Positions 10,640-21,444 are shown, numbered from the stretch's first letter. The stretch is 64,000 bases of DNA from Prorocentrum cordatum (GCA_963575745.1 CAUYUJ010019942.1:10001-74000), one strand, 5' to 3'. The notes: generated by a model not told the origin, from the sequence alone. Made by a program: numbers and translations.

Positions 10640-12308
10640 CGCGCGGCGCAACGCACGAAGCCCCCCCACCTCACGGACTACTGAGGGCCCTCGCAAAAGC
10701 CTGCTGGCTCGTGAATTCGCGTTGGTGTTGTTCGCGCTCTGTTCGATGTGCTTTCTCCCCTTCTCGATGTCATCTCTTGCCTCCATCTGTTCGTCGTGAC
10801 TTTTTTGAGCGTGTTCCGTGTGTAGCCGTAGGGCTGGTTGATGGAGTTGGTGATCATATTGCGCTTGCGTGTTCGAATGTTTGTTGTGCTGCTGGTGTCC
10901 GATGATGGTGTGTATTTCGTTAAGCATGCTCCTGGCTGCGATGCTGTGTTGCTCCTACGCCTTCTCGTTCCTCATCTTCTTGTATATGCTGCCCTCTGTT
11001 TCCTCGAGCCTCAACGCTCATATAAACCTCACGCTCAGATTCAAACCGTTCCTCCTGTCTTCGAAGCATCGCCTCCGTGGACCTCAGGGCCTTGGGTGCG
11101 AGCTGCTGCTTGAAGTTGCCAATATCCTTCTTGCCGTTCTCGGTGTTCTCAGCGCGAGCTTGTCTGCGTTCTTTCTGTGCAACGGGGTTCGTGGTGGAGG
11201 AATGCTAGATGGTGCTTGTGCAGTCCTTGATGAGCTTGGTGCTGGTCAATTCTTCGGTTTAGCTCCGTGATCATCTCGTTGATGTCTTGCTTCTCCTCTC
11301 CGCAAGTTGATGCTTGGTGATGCTGTCGTTCCCGTTGTTCGCGCCCTCGCAGTGCAAGGTTGACTGGATGTGGTGTTGGGCTTCGAGCTTCTTTCTTGGC
11401 ACCACGTTCGCTTTCGATGTCGGTGTCAGTTTCCGCTCCAGCCTTTTTTGTATCAGTATTTTATCCATGATGAGCGCCTTCAGCGCGGTGATGTGCCAAG
11501 ATTCCTGTGGTTCCTCGTCCTTGAAACAGGGTATCTTCTTGCCGAGCGCCTCCTTGTTCTCCCGTTGCTTCTCAAGCATTGTCCTGCACTTCTTGATCCG
11601 CTGGGTCGGTGACTCTGCAGCGTCGGGATTGGTCATCGTCGCGGCTGCCTCCTGTTGAAGCTTCTTGCAGTCAGCGCCCGCCATCTGAGCCTCGTGGTTG
11701 TTGTCTGCGAGGCGAGCCAGTCGAGATGATTTCGTCGTCAGCCTGATGTGAATCGTGTCGCCGTGCGTAGGCACTGCACTCCAGCTCTCGTGCTTCATTG
11801 CGCCGGCGATGAATGTCAGAACTATCTCTGCCAAAATCCCCAGTTGCTTCGCTGTATACTTGATCTCGCTCTTCTCGTCGTTGGTTCCCTTCGTCGACTG
11901 TCGTCCTCTCAGTCCTCTCGAAGCTGACCTCCATCTCGCACTCCACGGTGGCTTCTGCATCTGTTGATGCCACTGCTTGTGGTAGCTGTGGTACTGCTGG
12001 TTGCCGTTCAGGTGGTACTGCTTCGAGTCGTACTGCTGGACCTGCTGCGACTTCCATGGTGGCCTTGTCTCAGCTTCTCTGCTCCTCGAACTTGTTCTCC
12101 AGGGCCATGGTCTGCCACCTGCGGGGGGGACCCTGCGGCCGCGGACCACCTCGGCCCGAGTGGCTGTCCTCCTTGGCGCAGGCCCCCTACCCTTGTTGGT
12201 ACCCCCAGCCGCTGTCTTCTGCTCGGTGGCGGTGTCCTGCCGGCAGCCGGTGGCCGAGGTTGTGGGACTGCTGGCTGCGCTGGGGCTGCTGCGCCCAGTG
12301 GTGGGCAC
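10640..12308 (-). pseudogene. Decayed coiled-coil-rich ORF, possibly retroelement-derived
   Basis: The longest frame (12308 to 11271, 345 codons) has protein-like middle and end: a QQ/HH/W-rich segment (YHSYHKQWHQQMQKPPW), then TAKQLGILAEIVLTFIAGAM, then a Lys/Gln/Glu-rich helical region (RIKKCRTMLEKQRENKEAL; LKALIMDKILIQKRLERKL). Protein-like text continues past its stop in other minus frames (to about 10640: NGKKDIGNFKQQLAPK, RRQEERFESEREVYMSVEA). A competing frame is open at 12057-11671. These frame changes and stops mark it as broken, or less likely as spliced. A Q/H/W patch followed by a long coiled coil would fit an ORF of the non-LTR elements common in dinoflagellates, but no reverse transcriptase or nuclease motif is seen, so the assignment is inference. 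Confidence 0.45.
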
Positions 12309-12519
12309 CCAGTCGGCAGGCCGCAGCAGCGAGGCGCACGGGGAGCTCGCCCTGGCCTCGCACCCGACGGGCGCGACGGTGCCAGGCGGGCTCGCCCTCT
12401 CGGGGCGTGGCGGCGACTGCCGCCACTGGCCGCGACGCCAATGGCCCGCTGCGCACGAGCCCAGGCCGACGGGGGCGACCGACGAAGGCGACGGCGGCCC
12501 TGCCGCTCCTCAGCCCGTG

Positions 12520-12830
12520 GTTTCCTCCTCCTCCTCCTCCTCCTCCTCCTCCTCCTCCTCCTCCTCCTCCTCCTCCTCCTCCCCCTCCTCCTCCTCCTCC
12601 TCCTCTCCTCCTCCTCCTCCTCCTCCTCCTCCTCCTCCTACTCCCCCTCCTCACCTCCCTCCTCCTCCTCCTCCTCCTCCTCCTCCTCCTCCTCCTCCTC
12701 CTCCTCCTCCTTTCTAAGGTTTGATCGACTTGAAGCACGGGCTCGCAGTGTTCTTCCTCCCCCTCCTCCTCCTCCTCCTCCTCCTCCTCCTCCTCCTCCT
12801 CCTCCTCCTCCTCTCCTTCTGCTCCGCTTC
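12520..12830. repeat. (TCC)n arrays
   Basis: Two arrays (12520-12715 and 12755-12825) split by about 40 bp of unique sequence. Confidence 0.95.
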
Positions 12831-12839
12831 CTCCTCCGG

Positions 12840-13250
12840 GCTCTGCCTCCTGGCTCTGGCCCGCGTGCGCGGAGCAGCCACGGGCCGCTCGAGCGCGATC
12901 GGCACGGGCCGCAGAGAGAGAGAAAGGGATATGAGTTTGCGCTGCGTCACTGCGCTCGGGGGGGGATTGAGAGGGCCTTGAGCGGGGGGGAGAGGGCCCA
13001 TGGAACCCCCACCGCGCTCGGGCGGGCGGGGGGGGGCCCTCCCGGGAGAGGGTCCATGGACCCCCTCTTCCCCAAGCCTTGTACTGTCGAGCCTCCGTTT
13101 CACAAGCCTCCTCCCGAATAGCTGGGCCGGCGTCTCTTGGCCAACTCGCCCGAGAGCTGGCCCGGTCTCGTGAGCCCTTCCAGCGTGCAGATCAGAGGTT
13201 GGCCATGGCCTGCTACTTGGCCGCGAGCATGACCGGATCTTGGGCTCGAT
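12840..13250. other. No recognisable gene
   Basis: GC-rich, with runs of G and C (13015-13045). Open frames lack protein character. Confidence 0.4.
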
Positions 13251-13379
13251 GCGTCGGGTGGCCTTCACGATAGGGCGAACGGGCCCGACGCACACCAGCC
13301 GCTGCACGCGCGGTGGCGGATCTCTGGCCCCACCGGCCGCGGCCACTGGGCGGGGCGGGCGAGAGGCCACCGGCCCGCT

Positions 13380-13470
13380 GTTCCCGGGGTCTGATCCGTG
13401 GCCGTCCGCGAGCGGGGCTGGTCCGTCTCGTCCAGAGTCTCCTCGCCCTCCTCGTCCTTCGAGGCCCTGC
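13380..13470. repeat. Local duplication partner of 13903-13990
   Basis: Shares TGATCC.TGGCCGTCCGCGA and GGGCTGG..CGTCT with 13903-13990. On the minus strand both copies read a similar acidic peptide (DETDQPRSRTATDQ and DQTSQPSSRTAMDQ), so the duplicated piece may once have been coding. Confidence 0.5.
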
Positions 13471-13654
13471 TCCAGAAGGGCCCGTCTCTTCGCGGGGCGT
13501 TCCAGGGAGGGTCGCGCCTGGAGCGTCCGCCGCCCTCGGCGGAGGACGGCAGGAGCAGGCAGAAGTGGGACAGCGGCCTCTCCCGCTGGCGGAAGCTCGG
13601 CGGAAGTTCGGCGGAAGTTCGGCGGAAGACGGTTGAAGAAAGCATGGTTCCGTT

Positions 13655-13915
13655 CGGTCTCAAACCATGGGAGCTTGGTCTGCCCCAGAAGCTCAGCTGT
13701 TGGAGTGCATCCGCGTCGGTTGGCGTCTGGTAGTCGATGAGGAAGCGTCGATTTAGCGTCGATTTAAGCGTCGATTAGCGTCGACTTGGGTCAATCAGCG
13801 TCGGTTGGCGTCGATCGGCGTCGGTTAGCGCCGATTGGCGTCGATTAGCGTCGATCCCCAAGATCCAACAAGACGGTATGAGAGGCTATCATTAGTTGCC
13901 ACAGAACTCCTGATC
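13655..13915 (+). repeat. Dispersed repeat, family C copy 2
   Basis: Same order as 8085-8300 but with a longer run of GCGTCGATTA units (about a dozen, 13745-13855). Confidence 0.7.
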
Positions 13916-13997
13916 CATGGCCGTCCGCGAACTGGGCTGGCTCGTCTGGTCCAAAGCCTCATCGTCCTCCCCGTCCTCGCCCGCCTCTTTCTGCCTC

Positions 13998-14591
13998 TCA
14001 GGGGCAGCGCTTGAAGAGGACAGGCTCAGGGGGGGGATGCATCGGCCCCCCAGTCGCCCACTGATGGCCGAGTAGGGGTCCCGATAGCAGACCCCGCCCA
14101 GGGTCATGCGGATTCGTTATCGAAGGCATACCGCCGATCTGTCGGCGATGTGTCGCCGAGTCCAGCTCTGCGCAGGGCCTTTGGAGGAAGCTAGCGCCAG
14201 GCCCGCGGAAGCCTGCGGAACCCTGCTGGCCGAAGATCAGCAGAAGCCTTAGCCTTAGGAGACAAACCAGGAGTCCCCAAAGAGAGGTCAACATAAGAAT
14301 CTTATTGAAACGCTGGAATCGTGATGACGTTGATTTTGGAAAAGGGTGTTGGTCTCCCTCGGACTGGCTGTAGCAGCAGTGCCTTGCACGATCAAGCATT
14401 TGTTGCTGGCGCTCGTCACTGGTGTGAGGGGAGCTGGGTTGGTCGGTTGGATGCGGGAGAGTAGCGGGGTTTGCGGAGGGGGGGTTGTTCAGGCGTGGGT
14501 GGCGTGGCGGGTGTCTCTGAGGCGCCGTATTCATCTGAGGTGGGGATCGGGGGCGGCCTTCTGGGAAGGCAGGGGTCCTCCAAGATTGCAA
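13998..14591 (-). CDS. Hypothetical open frame with one hydrophobic segment
   Basis: A 197-codon frame without an ATG at its 5' end (first in-frame ATG about 20 codons in). It is Pro/Ser/Thr/Gln-rich at the start, then has one membrane-like stretch (ILMLTSLWGLLVCLLRLRLL, followed by LIFG) and a Gly/Pro-rich tail. It overlaps a sequence at 14125-14160 that also occurs at 9385-9425. It could be an exon or chance. Confidence 0.22.
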   Translation of the reverse strand: MQSWRTPAFPEGRPRSPPQMNTAPQRHPPRHPRLNNPPSANPATLPHPTDQPSSPHTSDERQQQMLDRARHCCYSQSEGDQHPFPKSTSSRFQRFNKILMLTSLWGLLVCLLRLRLLLIFGQQGSAGFRGPGASFLQRPCAELDSATHRRQIGGMPSITNPHDPGRGLLSGPLLGHQWATGGPMHPPPEPVLFKRCP

Positions 14592-14905
14592 GGGTGTCTT
14601 TGAGGGTACCGACCCCGCATCAGAGCCTTACCAGACGGCTTAGGCTTTCCAGAAAGCAGGAGGGTCTCTAATCGGCAGTTCGCCTTCTCGGAACTTCCAG
14701 GGCCACTCCTCGCCCTCCCCCCCCAGTGCGCGCCGACATGTTCCTTTGCCCTCCCCCCATCCCTCCATCCCCCTTTCTTCCTGCTCGCGTCCACCCTCGC
14801 CCTCTTGGCTATAGCCGCTTTGTCCCAAGCACAGGCCAGCGACTGTTTTCGCTAGTCGAACTACTCCGCGCAAGGCAGAGCACTAACCACATTACCTTGA
14901 ACACG

Positions 14906-15489
14906 ATGCAGTCGACAGCCACTACCCTTTGCGTGGCGGTGTTCGTCCTTGGGGCGTCAGCTCTTCAGCCGGCAGTGCCCACCGATGCCGACTTGCCGGG
15001 AGTTGCCATGGCCCTGGAGGCCTGGCCGAAGTGGCCGTTCCATCATGGAGGTAACAAGCCCGACTCTATGGTTGCGGTCCCGAGCAAGCCAGGGTGTTAT
15101 CTGGAAGGGATTCAGCTCCTGCCGACGGCCCCCTCTCTACGTATCATCATGGGATAGAGTCGCGTCGGTGCGTCTCGGCGCTGCCTTGGCGCATCTGGGA
15201 ACATCATGCGGGGGCGAAATGAATCATCAACGCATATTGAGACGTGGGCGTTATCCCAGTGGCCTTCGGTCCCACAAGGGGGCCGGCGGACATGCGTATG
15301 CCTTCGGGGTGCCCGCAGCACGAGATGAGGACGGACGAGTGGAGGCCCGACCCGTACATCAAGGTCCACGACCAGGCAGAGGAGGAGTGCATGGAGCGCA
15401 AGCGCACGTGGAACACCTGGTGCGGGGCGACCGACGCCCAGATGATGTACGTCCCCGCGGCCGGAGACAGGTGGGGCAGCAGCGCGTGA
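14906..15489 (+). CDS. Small secreted Cys-containing protein, two exons
   Basis: Exon 1 starts at ATG 14906 and reads an N-terminal signal peptide (hydrophobic core about residues 6-19, TTLCVAVFVLGASAL) and then a Pro/Trp-containing segment (WPKWPFHHGG). Exon 2 (15279-15489) reads PADMRMPSGCPQHEMRTDEW, then PYIKVHDQAEEECMERKRTW and a Cys/Met-rich end, and stops with TGA. The proposed intron is 15094-15278: donor GTGTTA after AGG, acceptor ACAAG|G. The phases agree exactly (two bases plus one make Gly), giving 132 residues. Without splicing, exon 1 would stop at 15157 after 83 residues. Three Cys lie in exon 2. It probably enters the secretory route. Family not recognised. The donor is inferred, because dinoflagellate donors are variable. 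Confidence 0.6.
15094..15278 (+). other. Proposed intron of the 14906-15489 gene
   Basis: 185-bp GT...AG interval separating two protein-like frames in different phases. Acceptor AG is followed by G, a pattern known from dinoflagellate introns. Confidence 0.55.
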
Positions 15490-15594
15490 GGGGGCACACC
15501 GTCGCCGACCTCGTGCGGCCGGCGCGGCACGTCCGCGCCGAGGTTGAGGTTACCGCAAGCCCGTCGTGCAGTTCCTGCAGTAGGCAAATACATG

Positions 15595-15837
15595 ATTCTC
15601 CCTCTCCTCGCTCCTCGCCCTCGCCCTCTCTCTCTCTCTCTTTTGTTGCTTCTCTCTCTCTCTCTATCTCTTTCTCTCATCTCGCTCTCTCTCTCTCTCT
15701 GTCTCTCTCGCTCTCCCTCCTGGCTGTCGCCCTCGCCCCCTCCCTCGCCCTCTTCCTCCTCGCGATCGCCCTCGCCCCTCTCGCTCTCTCTTTAGTTGTT
15801 TCTCTCGCTCTCCTCTCTCCTACGCCCTCGCCCCACC

Positions 15838-15874
<37 letters not shown>

Positions 15875-15955
15875 GCCCTCCCCCCCCCCTCTCTCCCTCA
15901 CCCTCGCCGCCCCCCCCTCTCTCTCTCCCTCTCTCCCTCTCTCTGTCTTGGGTCC
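15595..15955. repeat. (CT)n-rich tract
   Basis: Mostly CTCTCT with CCCTCGCCCTC interruptions. Confidence 0.9.
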
Positions 15956-16100
15956 CGCAGGATCGTTGACCCGATCCCCATCCCCACCGGGCCACGGCAG
16001 CGCAGCCCCGCCGGGCCACCCCCCACGGGGGGGGCACGCCACGCGGAGCCTGCGGGGAGCGGCGTGCACCCCCGTCCGGGGCGGCAGTCGCAGAAGAGCA

Positions 16101-16295
16101 AGGTACCCAGACCCCCTCGGGTCATGAAAAAATCACGACGGGAGGTTGTTTTCGCCATTTTCGGCCTCTGGGGGCTCTCGCCGGGCCTCGGGACCGTCAA
16201 AAAACGACTCGGGATGAAAAACCGGTCCCGGGGAATGGGTCCGGACCTCTGGGGGTCGCGTCATGAAAAAATCATGACGTCGGGGGTCTGGGTAC
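16101..16295 (+). mobile_element. Foldback repeat, family W copy 3
   Basis: Best-preserved W copy. Inverted ends GTACCCAGACCCCC and GGGGGTCTGGGTAC, followed inward on both sides by GTCATGA and a run of A or T. The interior has GGCCTCTGGGGGCTCTCGCC and ACTCGGGATGAAAAACC. Confidence 0.7.
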
Positions 16296-16548
16296 ATGAC
16301 ACCAGAGAGCAAAGCCCCAATCAGTGGATGGTTTTCGCTGAGGAGATCGACCGGGAGCCCTGGAGCCCGGGGACCCGGAGCCCACCGAAATCGGCCCGGA
16401 ACCGACAGCCTGGAACCCGGGAGCCCGGAACCGGGAGCCCCGGAACCCAGCCTGCCACCAGAATCGGCGGGAAGCTTTCGCCAAATCTTTCAACCTCCGC
16501 TAGGACCCCTTCAGTGCAAGCACTGATTGGGGAATAAGCATGCTCCTG
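16296..16548 (+). repeat. GGAACCC/AATCGGC composite repeat, dispersed copy
   Basis: Order: CCCAATCAGTGGATGGTTT, GGAGCCC-type decamers, CACCGAAATCGGCCCGGAA, TTTCGCCAAATCTTTCAAC, GACCCCTTCAGTGCAAGCA, GGGGAATAA. Same order as the copies at 39965-41810, but without the GATCGA minisatellite. Confidence 0.75.
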
Positions 16549-16557
16549 TGACGGCCC

Positions 16558-16671
16558 GCGCGGATTTCTTGGATCTGTGCTGGACCTCCCTCCTTGGCGC
16601 GCGGAGCGCGCCAAGGGCGGCGCAGGAGGCGCCGCCAAGGGGGTCCACCGCAGATCCAGGAAATCCGCGGG
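16558..16671 (+). mobile_element. Foldback element, family I copy 1
   Basis: Inverted arms GCGCGGATTTCTTGGATCTG and CAGATCCAGGAAATCCGCG around a GGCGC..GGCGCCGCC palindromic core. Related copies at 29236, 32177 and 61749. Non-coding. Confidence 0.8.
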
Positions 16672-16732
16672 GGCTGTCGAATGTTTCTGCTTGTGCAGTG
16701 GATTCTTCCTCCAGGTGGATCGGCCAGTATGG

Positions 16733-16937
16733 GGGAAACGTAAGACTCGAGTACGCTAGAACTCGGATTTGCCGATGCTTTTTGACAAGCGCGTCCTGAA
16801 TTTTGACGGTCCAGTTTTCGTGGGATATTGGCAGCGGGACATCACGTCGAATTTCAGCTTGGACCTCTTTACTTTCGTGATGGCCCCGTCAGGCCAACCC
16901 GAGCCCCCGTGAACCCGAGTCTTACGTCTCCCCGGCA
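16733..16937. mobile_element. Foldback element, single copy here
   Basis: About 205 bp bounded by GGGGAAACGTAAGACTCG and its near-complement GAGTCTTACGTCTCCCC. No second copy seen in the window. Confidence 0.5.
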
Positions 16938-17039
16938 GTGGTGCCAAGACCATGCAGGCGGGGACAGGCATAGCCGAAACGCTGCTCACTCTCTCCCCCA
17001 CTCTCGACCCTGCGGCGCCACCAGGGCGACCAGGAGGGG

Positions 17040-17260
17040 GAGGAGGAGGGGGAGGGGGAGGAGGAGGAGGATGGGGAGAGTGAGGAAGGAGGAGGAGGGA
17101 GGAGGAGGAGGACGGTGATGAATGAGGGGAGGAGGAGGATGAGGGAGGAGGAGGAGGAGCGGAGGAGGAGGAGGAGGAGGAGTAGGAGAGGAGGAGGAGG
17201 AGGAGGAGGAGGAGGAGGAGGAGGGGAGGAGGAGGAGGAAGGAGGAGGAGGAAGGGGAGC
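17040..17260. repeat. (GGA)n array
   Basis: Purine-rich on the + strand. Faces the (TCC)n array at 17380-17705. Confidence 0.95.
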
Positions 17261-17379
17261 AAGGAGGCGCCCAGGACCCGGCGGGGGGGGCGGTCTCGGC
17301 GGCGAGGCACCGCCCCCCTCTCAGAGCGGGGCCGCCTGCCGCCCGGGCTACAGGCCTTCGACCCCTGGCTCTCCTGCTC

Positions 17380-17705
17380 ATCCTCGTCCTCCTCCTCGTC
17401 CTTCTCTGCCACCCTCCACCTCCCTCCTCCTCCCAATCCTCCTCCCAATCCTCCATCCTCCACCCACTCCGCCTCCTCAGCCACTCCTCCTCCTCCTCCT
17501 CCTCCTCCTCCTCCTCATCCTCCTCCTCCTCCTCCTCCTCCCCCTCCTCCTCCTCCGCCTCCTCCTCCTCCCCCTTCTCCTCCTCCTCCTCCTCCTCCTC
17601 CTCCTTCCTCCTCCTCCTCCCTCCTCCTCCTCCTCATCCCCCTCCTCCTCCTCCTCCTCCTCCTCCTCCTCTTCTCTCCTCCCCTCCTCCTCCTCCTCCT
17701 GCGAG
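17380..17705. repeat. (TCC)n array
   Basis: Pyrimidine-rich on the + strand. With 17040-17260 it forms a large potential inverted repeat. Confidence 0.95.
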
Positions 17706-18044
17706 GGCCCCCCTGCCTGTGGTCGTGGGCGAACGCACGCATCCGTTCCGCGGCCTCGCGGGCCAGGCCCCCGGGCCGCGACCCCTCGGATGCGCTGGGG
17801 CGTTCTGCGCTGGGCGGTCTCCGCGCGGGGCGTGCCCGTGCGGCCGCGCCTCCGCGGGGCTGTGCACTCCAGGCCGCGCGGGCGCGGCGACGTGTGCGCT
17901 CGCCGCTCGTGGCTCTGAGGGGGCCGCCCCCCCCACCCCCCCGTCCCCCTGGCGCCCCGACCCCCTGCGGCGCGCAGCCGAGCCAGGGCCCGAGGAGCGA
18001 GCCCACTGCTCCCCGGCCAGGACCGCCCTGAACCCAGGAGCTGT
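17706..18044. other. No recognisable gene
   Basis: Very GC-rich. Open in several frames with no preferred one. Confidence 0.4.
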
Positions 18045-18048
18045 GTGT

Positions 18049-18254
18049 ATTGGTGGTCTCCAAACCAGGTGGTGAGACACCTGGTGGTGACCCCGATTCC
18101 CCCATTTAATAATTCTGGGTCACCACCGGGTTTGGGGACACGCGGTCGCCACGAGGTTTTGCGTTTCCTGGGCCAGCTTGCGCTCGAAAACCATTACCCA
18201 AATCGCCCAAAACTTACCACCGGGTGTTCTCACCACCACGTTTGGGGACCACTA
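18049..18254. mobile_element. Foldback element, family Q copy 1
   Basis: Inverted ends GTGGTCTCCAAACCAGGTGG and CCACCACGTTTGGGGACCAC, with inner GGTGGTGA / TCACCACC pairs. A related element is at 36716. Confidence 0.7.
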
Positions 18255-19576
18255 AGTGTACGCCCTCCTGGCCAAGCCAGGAGGGCGTGGCGTACACACG
18301 CCGCTGCTGGGTTCAGGGCCGGCCTGGCCAGGGAGCCGTGGGTAGGTACAGATCTCGTCGCCCTGGCGGCCCCCCCCGCAGCTCTTGGCCCCTTCCTCCC
18401 TTGACCGGTCTCTCCCTGCGGGGGCTCGGCTCTTGCGGGCCCCCGAGGGGCCCGAAGGCAAGGGGTGGGAGCCTTGGGACGAAGTGGCAACGCTGCTCGA
18501 GTTATGGCACCATTCTGAGGATGAGAACAAGCCGCCTGTGGCGCTCTACCCTTTACTCATCCGTCGTTTCGCTCGGGGGCGCGGGAGGGGGGGAAAGGAG
18601 AAGGAGAAGGCCTCCTCAAAAGGCGGCGGGACTTCTCAGCAGCCCTCGCGCCTCCCGAGAAGTTTTCGGCGTCTTCGGGGAAGGCTTAGACAACAACTGT
18701 TCAGAAGTCCGGTGGACTTCCGAGCTTCTGTGGAAGCCTTCTCCTTACTTCCCCCCTGGGCTCGCCGTCAGGGCCCCTGCAGGGCCCCTTCAGGGCCCAA
18801 AAGGATGCCTTTCGGGACCGCAAAGGGCACCTTTCTTCCCCCCCCCCGATTTATATATCCCCTCATTGATTCGCGCCCACTCCAGGACCCTTGCGTCACA
18901 GAGTCTGTCATATTGCGCTGTCCGCTCACTCTCCTCTCTCCCCCCCCCCGAACAAAAGGATGGTGTGCATGCCCTCTTGGACTCGGCCAGGAGGGCGTCC
19001 ATGCTTTGACTCGCGGACAGAGGGCGAAACGGCGCGGCCGCCGGCGCCCCAGTACGGTGCCGACCTAATCGGGCACCTTGGGCAGCTGCGCGATGCGGCG
19101 CGCAGCAAAGGCAGCGAATTCAGCTGCGTTGCCCCCAACGCAGCACAGGTTGCAGAGGAGCAACAGCGCCTGCCCCGGAGGGCGTCCATGCACAGGGCCC
19201 AGGATGGCCCTGGCCAGGACTGGCGGTGGCTTTCGAGGGCCCCTCTGCGCAAACGAGGTGCGCCTCCTGGCGTGCGCGGTGCGGTCCGGGTATGCCGAGG
19301 GATGCCGATACTCCTGGTGCGCTGACCAGCATTTCGAAGCGAAGGCAGCCGTGGCGGCGAGGGCCTCCCGGGAGGCGCAGAGAGGCGAAACGAGGCAATG
19401 GTAGCGGTAGTTGTACCTTTCGCGCTTCTGACGATGCAGTGGATGTGCTACCCACTCCAGGATTTCTTCTTCATCACCTGAGGCTCCCACTCTTTCCGGC
19501 GCCACGGCGCCACCGCTCCGTTCCTAGTGGGACCGCGCCCCGGCGCGTAGGGAGCCGTTTTGTCTTGTCTTGACGA
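18255..19576. other. No firm gene
   Basis: Contains a hairpin on ACGCCCTCCTGGC (18260-18297) and CAGGAGGGCGTCCATGC / CGGAGGGCGTCCATGC repeats (18990, 19176). A minus frame at 19505-19065 (147 codons) has mixed composition but no start context, splice signal or family, so I do not call it. Confidence 0.35.
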
Positions 19577-19745
19577 TACAGTGGGAACCCACGCCAAGAG
19601 AATCTGCTTGCCTCCAGGGTGCCCGGCGTGTCCTGGGTTCGATGTCCTTTCTATGGAGAGCGTGACGTTCCCACACCAGACAAGAGTGGACGTCCTGGGG
19701 TCTCAGGGTGGGGTTTCTCGTGGAAGGTGTCTTGTGGACCAGCTC
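19577..19745 (+). repeat. Dispersed repeat, family L copy 1
   Basis: Opens ACAGTGGGAACCCACGCCAA. Contains TGCCTCCAGGGTGCCC, CTATGGAGAGCGTGACGTT, CCCACACCA and GGACGTCCTGGGGTCTCAGG. GTGGGAAC...GTTCCCAC makes short inverted ends. Copies at 22193-22358 and 59969-60058. Confidence 0.7.
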
Positions 19746-19784
19746 CTTCCTGTAACGCCAGCCACGTACGGTAGAGGGAAACAA

Positions 19785-19905
19785 TTACTGAACACTCCCC
19801 CTCCCCCCAACTCAATGTTGGCACGCGCGGAAAACACTGCGGTCGAAGCGCATCTCATCAGACCCACCGCCAACTCTGAACTTTTGGGGGGAGGGGGAGG
19901 CGTTG
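19785..19905. mobile_element. Foldback element with C/G-run arms
   Basis: Arms CTCCCCCTCCCCCCAA and TTGGGGGGAGGGGGAG around an 80-bp loop. One copy. Confidence 0.45.
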
Positions 19906-20227
19906 ACAGATAGATTTGGCATGAGTGTTCGCTAATCTGTTCCGAAGCCTGTGTCACACGTGCGTCGGAGCTGCCGCTGGGCCAACGTGGACACGTCAGT
20001 CTTCGACTGTCCCCCCCGGAGGCCGAGCCCGCCAGCCAGCGGCCGCCCTCGGAGCCGGAGGCGGCCTGGCCCCCCTCGGAGGCGCTGCCGCCGACACAGG
20101 ACCCGGGGAGGCAGCCGTCGGCGCCTGCAGGACCCCCCCCCCCGCCCCCAGGGGTCGGGGTCCTCGCTTTTTCCCTTACGTATCCTCTCTGCCACTGCTC
20201 TCGGTGACGTTCAGGTTTGGTATTTGT

Positions 20228-20311
20228 TAGGGGGCCACATGCGAGCCCTGCCCCTACCCCCCACGATTTCTGAGGGGGAGGGTGGGGGTAGGGCTCGCAT
20301 GTGGCCCCCTA
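20228..20311. mobile_element. Compact hairpin element with target duplication
   Basis: 84 bp: arms of about 34 bp beginning TAGGGGGCCACATGCGAGCC, nearly perfect complements, separated by a loop of under 20 bp. Flanked by TTTGT on both sides (20223-20227 and 20312-20316; the duplication may be 7 bp, TATTTGT, if the outer TA belongs to it). Confidence 0.7.
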
Positions 20312-20499
20312 TTTGTGAAGTCTGCGTCCTTCGAGGAGCTGGCGTGCCGTGTGGAGGGACATGCTCACTGGATAGGTGCTTGTCTGATCTGCTGACATGT
20401 GGTGAACACATCGTGCGTTTGGTCTGAGCTGTGCCCCGTCCTTGGACTTCTCGTTCGTCGAGTCGCTGGGAAAGCTCAGGGAAGGGTAGTGTTTGATAT

Positions 20500-20616
20500 A
20501 TACACACATATATATATATATGTATATTTGACTTCGTCATTGACCGTCATTGATCCATCCATCCATCCATCCATCCATCCATCCATCCATCCATCCATCC
20601 ATCCATCCATCCATCC
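20500..20616. repeat. (TA)n patch and (ATCC)n array
   Basis: TATATACACA..TATATATATG at 20500-20526, then about 17 ATCC units at 20546-20616. Confidence 0.92.
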
Positions 20617-21184
20617 CTCTCCTGAGGTACCGATGCCGCTTCCGTTCCCTCGTTTTCGCTTTTTGGGGCCTCTTGGAAGGCCTTCGTGGCCACAGCTGGA
20701 TCGGCCTCGAAATTCTGGTCAGAACGCAGCCTGGGAGGGGTCCGGGGAGTCGCGGTATTGGTATCTTTTGGTTTCCCCACGGTCTCCCCTTCTTCGAGGA
20801 TCGAGGTTTTCCGGCGTTATCGTCGATTTTCTCACCCATTGTCGATCGACCACGTACGCGATTTTACATCGAACAAGGCTAGTAGGAATAACAAATAACT
20901 CATGGCGGCGAAGATGTACCACTCACCATTGTAGTGCGATTGGTTTGCTAGCGAGGGGGTGATGGGGGGGGTGTCCTTACCCTAGAGAATGTTGGTCCTT
21001 CTATGTGGCCGGCTCTTTCCAAGAACTGTGCGTTCTTTCACATGCAGTCGTTCCTTGTTTGAGGCGGGTGGATTGACTGGCGCGCTCAGAATCTCCGGAG
21101 GTAGAAGCACCGCCGTCCAACGGGCGCGTTCGAAGTGAACGGATCGAGGGGGCCCCGGTGGCACCATAGATCTGCGTGCGCCCT
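20617..21184. other. No recognisable feature
   Basis: Less repetitive than its surroundings. No frame of protein-like composition. Confidence 0.4.
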
Positions 21185-21320
21185 CGGTCTCCTCTCGGTC
21201 ATTCTCGGCGGCCTGCCGGCCCCCAGGGTGCTCCCCGGCAGCTGCGCCTCGCCGAGAGAGCTCCCAGGGGTGCCCAGATCGCCCCCCACGGCCGCCAGAT
21301 GCCCGAGCAGTGGCCCGCAC
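21185..21320 (+). repeat. Dispersed repeat, family Y copy 1
   Basis: Resembles 24105-24250: TCGGCGGC, CAGC.GCGCCTCGCCGAG, GGGGTGCCCAG.TCG and GCCCGAGC in the same order. In one frame both copies read QLRLAE, hinting at former coding. Confidence 0.5.
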
Positions 21321-21444
21321 GCCGGACGACGAGCATCCCCTCCCCCATCCCCCTCCCACAGCCCTGGGCCTCCTCACGCCGTCGGGCTCCAGGGCCGTCC
21401 GCAGAACGACCTCGAGATGAAAAGCTGGCCCTTGGGGAGTCCCC

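Noticed and set aside
19065-19505. 147-codon minus frame with mixed composition
   Set aside because: No start, splice or family evidence; the plus strand is open across the same stretch.
19985-20165. Pro/Glu-rich frame (PPEAEPASQRPPSEPEAAWP) resembling an exon
   Set aside because: Low complexity, both strands open, no clear splice sites. Kept out for lack of support.
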